From: Ceriagrion tenellum
Taxonomy: Eukaryota > Arthropoda > Insecta > Odonata > Coenagrionidae
Reading direction: 5' to 3'
Assembly (NCBI GenBank): GCA_963169105.1
Contig: OY720636.1
Span: 68,312,123-68,376,122 of the forward strand
DNA: 64,000 nucleotides
Part shown: one piece after another, positions 58,855 through 64,000 of the stretch
Layout of the letters: each line of letters begins with the position of its first letter
Position numbering within the stretch: the stretch's first letter is position 1
Notes under the pieces: model-generated
Told to the model about the DNA's origin: nothing
The model's database searches: none
The model's input: only the letters and a program-made list of their open reading frames with translations
Made by a program: the position numbers and the translations under genes

Positions 58855-58930
58855 CTCCTGGGGAATGGGCTGACCCAGAGGCAAGATCACTGGTATCCCG
58901 CTTCCAAGGCCTGAATTTGAATCCCGATGG
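58855..58930 (+). mobile_element. tRNA-like SINE fragment
   Basis: AGGCAAGATCACTGGTATCC precedes CCTGAATTTGAATCCCGATG, the latter close to a tRNA B box. The A box is weak. It resembles a tRNA-derived retroposon rather than a gene. Confidence 0.35.
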
Positions 58931-58990
58931 TGACGAAGATTTTTCTGGGGTATCCTGATCCATACTTGAGGGCTTCAAAAGCGCTTCCCG

Positions 58991-59552
58991 TTAAGGTAGT
59001 CCGAGCGAGATAGTTCTCTAATCATAATAGAGACCATATTCGAATTATAAGTTTTAATTTCGCCAGCTGTAGGACACATCAATAAAATATTGGATTATTA
59101 ATGTTGCAATAATATAGTTTTATATGACAGAAATTGTGAGTTATTAGATTAAAATATATAAATAAATCTTTAACTTGACTAATTTTTTTCACGCGGTGCG
59201 TTTGAAACTCCTTCAAAACGGAATTTATTTGTGATACCCAAGAACCTACTGCGGTGACAATATGATTAATTTTCAAAAATAGTTAGAGAAAACATAGAAA
59301 CTACATGCTGTTAGTTTTTTACGACATCTAAGTGTTAGTAGTACCTAATTTTATAAATAATGTCTCTCTGAAGTGCATGCACGTACCATTTTCCATGTAA
59401 AAGGGATGGTATTATTTGGCAAATATCTTCGAAAGTAATGTGGTAAGGGGTTAAATGTTTTGTGTCATTAGAAGGGAGAGATAATTTTCTTTAAAATGAG
59501 ACTAAATTCATTGATTTCTAAGTGAAATGATATTTCGCTCAAACTACCTTAA
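58991..59552 (-). mobile_element. MITE family T, complete copy D
   Basis: It starts TTAAGGTAGTCCGAGCGAGA and ends TTTCGCTCAAACTACCTTAA, inverted ends of about 20 bp. Both borders carry TTAA, as expected for a TTAA target-site duplication if the element proper begins just inside. It has 562 bp and no reading frame of note. Internal words match copies A, B and C. Confidence 0.85.
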
Positions 59553-62500
59553 ATGTGAGATTAAACTGTTGTCTTCTTGGCGCCTTTACCCACCGTGACT
59601 AAAATTGAGACTGTGTTTCTCTCCAACATTCCTGCCCACTCAATAGTCCTTTTCTTACCTTCCGACTCAGAAGACTAAATGGCGCAAATACTAAACTGTC
59701 GGTCACCACCTAAAATAGCCATACCGACCACTGTTCTCTGCGGGATATTGAAATTTACACATCACACAGTCTTCGCTCAGTATTGGACAAAGTCGGAAAG
59801 GGAATTGGCTCACTATTTTTAAGAAAAAGAGCCCTTGATAGGCATGCAGCAAAACGTACACCTGCGTGGTGCCCGATGGATACGGAATCATTTACGCCTT
59901 TCACGAATGACGGGAGTCGCTGGGCTCCGACGATACAACCGCCCCTTGCGGCAGGGGGTGAGCGATGGAAAGTGGTTTCTTTTGTTGGTTGTTTACGGGA
60001 TGCACGAATGGTTGCCGACTGACGTTCGTAGGTTCAAACTTCAGCAAGGGAGGCTTGGAGTGGCTCATAACAGTGAAGCGGAATCCGGGTTTCTGATGCC
60101 GAAAGAAAAATCCAGGGTATTTGGTTTATTACGGGGTCAAACTAATTGTGACCGGGTTTTGAACCTTTACCTTACCCCAAGTTCCTCTCCCAACCCCATT
60201 CCCTTTGGTTTAGTGCCGATTCTTTTCGCCATTGGCCGATGTCACGGGATGAAACGCATGGCGTAGGTGCCCGGTGATCCGCCCGGTGAAACGATCCTTC
60301 CTACTAACTTAAAGTCTTCGCTGAGTAAGTTTCATTCATGTCATTATAATGGATAAAGTGTGTTCCGATATGATGCACCTTCGGGTTGGACATAAAGCGG
60401 CAAGGCAAATACCTACTTGATCTTAACATTTCCCCGGGATTCTTGTCACAAACGGCGAGGGTGACCCATCTGGCATTGAGATGCTCGCGTCCGCCCACGC
60501 CTACTGCCAAACGCCGTCTCCCCTCAAAAAAAGTCTTCCTTCTGTGTGGCGCAATATGTCAATCCGAAAGGGCTGATTTTTCGTCAGATAGAAAGGAAAA
60601 GGCTCTATTCCGGTGAGTCAACATGAGGAGGGAGAGTTTCGTTTTATTATTTTTGGATGCCGAAAAGGAGGAGGAGTCCGCTGTTTCCAAGACCCAGAAA
60701 TAAATTCTCAAAGTTTAGTCACTCAAAGTGACTAATTTGACATTGAGAGTCTCCTCGGCTCCAGCGGTCCCCAAAAAGAAGAAACGGCAACGTAAAATAG
60801 AGAATTCTCTCAAAAGATTTCCGTGCCAAGAGCATGCGGAATCCTTTACTCCTAAAATTGGCAGGAATCCCCAAACTAAACCTCCTAAAATTGGCAGGAG
60901 AGAACGACTGCGTGTCAGCCTACTGGAGAAAATGATGGAAGAAAGGTAAAACCTTCGTATCTACGTGAGCAAAAAAAATTCATATGATAAAAAATCATGG
61001 TTCTAACCATATTCCAAATATTGGCAACATTTTAGGCAGCCTCTCCCTCAATTCTTACTTGGAACAGGAAAATTTACCCAAATCGTTTAACAATAAATTA
61101 CGTAAGAACTTTGAATAAAATAGCCCTTTCTGAATTAGCCTGAATACAGAATGGTGCTTGGAAATTTGCTGGCTGAAAAAACAATAGAGTCTGGATTTGT
61201 ATTTTATGGGTAGCTATCAGGTTATTTTTTGCATGAATCAAAGGGTTATGGCGAAAAATCACCAAGCGTGAATGTGAGAAACAAGAGTAGAAAAAAAATC
61301 GAGTTGCAGCGATGATGTACAATTATGCCTGTGCTTTACTCACTTATACATCCCAATTGTTCTTCTATGACGACAGAAACTATCGAAAGTTGAATGAACT
61401 CGAAGTTGCAATTTATTGATAATATATCAGTAGCTCTTTTACAGTCTTGCCAAAATTATCTTGCTAATGAAGTTCAATAAGGTAAATATCATTACTGTAA
61501 CAAAATTTGCCCTTTAGATCCCAACGCACCGCATTCACAGAGGTCGGAATTATGTTAATTGCAAGAGAGAAATTGTATTTGGATGCCATCGAACTAAGTT
61601 TAATAAGTGTTAAAATCGCTAAAAATGGGATAACATAAGCAACAATCAATTAAAAAAGGGAAAAAAAATTACTCATGTTTACGCTTAACTAACTTGCTAA
61701 ACAATACTAAACGTTTCACTATCACTCCCTCAAAATAATTTTTACAGGCAATCATAATGATATCATTAAAACACTAATGTTTTGGGGTGAAATTAATATC
61801 TCATAATCGTATCCGCAGGCACGTCAACTGGACTGCATCATGTTCGGTTTCTGTCTACGTGTATCCCAGAAATTGAGAATATAAAAAGTGGGAGCAGGAA
61901 ATCCAAACCCTTCAACAAACTGGGAGCTACTGCACCTAAGAGCTTAAGTCAGGGGACTTTGCCATGAGTTTACGAGAGAAAAACAATAACTTCTAACTTT
62001 GTACTCTGAACTTCTCTCACCAAATAACTACTTTCGCTTAAATAACGCTGCTTAACGTTGAGGTGCAAAGGTTTCAATCCAGTGGACAGTGTTTTGAGAC
62101 ACCGGTTTCACCTCAAAACCACTAATTTCTCGCACGAGAAATAACGCAAAGAGAAGACGCGAAATTTACCGGAACATGGTCCTCATACGCACTGACGCAA
62201 AACAGACTCGTGATTGCAAAATTAACGTTTCCACAGCTGCGCCTTCAAGAATAATAGTATTCAAGCAGTCAGAAGGACGCGATCATATTTAAAATCCCTT
62301 GTCTAAGAGATAAAAATTCGAAGGAATAAACGATGATACCATACGCCTCCTGAGAAAGATTAGCCATTTTCAAGAAGTATAATTATCGCAAAGCATTCCA
62401 GAATTAGCATAAGAATACCCCTCAGGATATCAAAAGCGAAACTCCTTTTCAGCCTCACGAAATGAAAATACTGACATGAAAATTGAAGATGTTTCAACGA

Positions 62501-62685
62501 AATGAGGGAAACCTGTTTTATGGAAATTGCAGCCTCGCCATCTGCGCGCCATTTTGACCTATGTTGGCCGGGTGCTCATGGTCTTGTAACAGAGGCACAC
62601 ATTCTCATATTTCACCGTCTGTTGCTCTTCATTACGGTCATGCAAATAGACTTACACGAAAAAGCGCCTGTGCGAACGTAGGGAA
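59553..62685. other. Intronic sequence, no supported gene
   Basis: 59760-60310 is GC-richer with conflicting frames (59783-60266 +). The tRNA-B-box-like GGTTCAAACTTC near 60031 suggests SINE debris. 60728-60949(+) encodes a lysine/arginine-rich frame with two PKIGR repeats and no family I know. The rest is AT-rich. Confidence 0.3.
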
Positions 62686-62689
62686 TTAG

Positions 62690-63477
62690 AAAATCTCGCC
62701 ATTCGATGCCTAAATATGCCTAACTCCTGTGTGAGATTCATCTTTAATCTACGGCGAGATGAACACATTACCCCTTATTTTAATAGGCTCTCCTGGCTTG
62801 ATCTTAAATCAAGAAGAAAATATAACATGGCCTGCTTCATGTTCAACCTCCTCAAAAATGGGAGCCCTCATTACATAATGGATCTTTTTCTCCCAAGTAG
62901 TAAATACACTAATGTTGTCACTAGACAAGACCCCTGTTTTTTGTATCCCCCCCAGTTCCGGACAGCTACAGTCCAGAAATCGTTTACAGTTGTTGCCTCA
63001 AAGCTGTGGAATGACTTGCCTAAACTGGAAAAAGACAGTGCATCACTGGTAATATTTAAGAGAACGATTATTACACACTTACTTTCCGGAATGCTGACCA
63101 TGAATGCTGACCATGTAACTCATTTATCAGTTCATTGATGTGATTAATGTCCATTGTTGGGTAAGAAGAAGCAATTCAGTTCCTTTTTTTTCTTTTCATT
63201 TGTTAAGCTAAATTTTCTTTTTAAAAGTTGTGTTATTTGTTTATTGATATGTTAAATGTTCGTTTTTCTGTTAGAAGAAGAAATTCAGTTATTTTTCTAC
63301 ATTGCTAAATGTTAATGTTGTATACGTCTATTGTTAGCAATTTATATGATAACTTCCATTTTTTGTTTCCTGATTGGCTTATTCACATATTAATTGTCTT
63401 GCACATCACTGTATTTCATTTCTATGTTCCAAAGGAGTTCACTCCTAGAACAATAAACGAGTTTATTATTATTATTA
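62690..63477 (+). mobile_element. LINE 3' fragment (family L2a)
   Basis: The open frame 62716-63138 encodes SCVRFIFNLRRDEHITPYF, then LSWLDLKSRRKYNMACFMFN and ASKLWNDLPKLEKDSASLV. It matches block by block the nested copy at 19086-19796. A long T-rich 3' region ends with CAATAAACGAGTTTATTATT and a short (TTA)n tail at 63463-63477. It is 5'-truncated and inactive. Confidence 0.85.
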
Positions 63478-63837
63478 AATATAAAAATTCAATGGCATTC
63501 TCGCCTTCAATGTCCTAAGATGAAAATTGGGAAGTGAAATTTTGAGTGGCATGCCGATTGATTGAACACAAAAATATTTATCTACTTCGGACATGGAGAA
63601 GAGAGACTATATATATGGTTACTGGCAGATCAAAGAATTAAACTATAGCGGTCAGTATTCAAATTACAGAGAAAAAATTGAATGACGCAAGTCAGAAATC
63701 CGAGCATAAGTTCCAACACAGCCTTCAGCTAGTTTCTTGCGATAATATTACCATTAACTTTTCGATTTACTTTTGCCATATAAATTAATCCTTTAATCAG
63801 AATGCCTTATATCTTCTGTGCGAAATTAGTCAGAGGA

Positions 63838-63925
63838 AACATAATCCACATCGACCGGGACACGAGCCCAGTTCTCTCAATTTCCGGCCGATTCCTTTAG
63901 CCATTTTAGCTACCGACCCAGGGAT
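63838..63925 (-). mobile_element. tRNA-derived SINE (B-related), antisense
   Basis: On the minus strand GGTCGGTAGCTAAAATGGCT (A-box-like) is followed by GAGAGAACTGGGCTCGTGTC and CCGGTCGATGTGGATTATG. The B-box and downstream words resemble SINE-B. Confidence 0.6.
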
Positions 63926-63934
63926 CCTCTTCGG

Positions 63935-64000
63935 CTGTGGAAGAGGACGCATCGAGAAATAGGGATCAGGGTTTGAGTCCCAGTCAAGGTGGATGATTTT
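63935..64000 (+). mobile_element. SINE-B head, internally deleted, running off the window
   Basis: GAAGAGGACGCATCGAGAAA shares its first ten to twelve bases with the start of the copy at 9955-10046. It then skips the A-box part and continues with GGGTTTGAGTCCCAGTCAAG (B box) and GTGGATGATTTT. It forms a head-to-head pair with the SINE at 63838-63925. Confidence 0.55.

Larger units (their letters stand above)
54111..64000 (-). other. dys: Upstream dys intron (partial)
   Basis: It lies 5' of the exon at 54021-54110 on the minus strand and runs beyond the window. I searched its minus-strand frames for a bHLH-like basic block and found none. It holds W, LINE, MITE-T and SINE copies listed separately. 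54200-54480 next to the exon is GC-rich and non-repetitive. Confidence 0.75.

Noticed and set aside
60728..60949. Lysine-rich 73-codon frame with two PKIGR repeats as a dys or nested-gene exon
   Set aside because: It is on the strand opposite dys, has no splice borders I can defend and no family resemblance.

Overview
The window looks like eukaryotic, almost certainly insect, chromosomal DNA. It is AT-rich, intron-dominated and dense in decayed transposable elements. The only host gene I can support is dysfusion (dys), a bHLH-PAS transcription factor related to vertebrate NPAS4, lying on the minus strand. Three internal coding exons are readable, in transcription order 54110-54021, 10655-10428 and 9253-9066. 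They have canonical GT-AG borders, matching phases, and join into one continuous reading frame covering the PAS-A domain and the segment leading to PAS-B. The bHLH exons must lie beyond base 64000, and the PAS-B and C-terminal exons beyond base 1. The species cannot be named from this sequence. The retroelement protein remnants are of types familiar from large, TE-rich insect genomes.

Layout: 1-9065 is the intron downstream of the last readable exon, with a LINE fragment, a small foldback element, copies of a dispersed repeat (called W here) and local duplications. 9066-10655 holds two exons and a 1.2 kb intron with a tRNA-derived SINE. 10656-54020 is a 43 kb intron that splits the PAS-A domain. 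54111-64000 is part of the next upstream intron.

Most of the intronic sequence I can interpret is mobile DNA. There are at least three kinds of non-LTR retrotransposon 3' ends, a Penelope-like fragment with a GIY-YIG endonuclease domain bounded by a 51-bp inverted repeat, and a mariner-like end. There is also a MITE family of about 560 bp with TTAA-like edges and four copies (called T here), and two tRNA-related SINE families (A and B). A LINE is nested inside a SINE that is itself flanked by a 300-bp direct repeat. Hairpin-forming inverted repeats are unusually frequent: 21-bp and 49-bp perfect arms, and a 1.47 kb foldback made of two head-to-head elements around a tRNA-like core.

No rRNA, functional tRNA, CRISPR, operon or complete transposase gene was recognised. 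A few GC-rich, CpG-containing islands in the large intron (near 20.7-21.2, 24.0-24.5, 35.1-35.6 and 48.0-48.4 kb) do not look like repeats and are the best candidates for cis-regulatory DNA or cryptic exons, but this is inference. Repeat and clade names are working labels, since no database search was possible.
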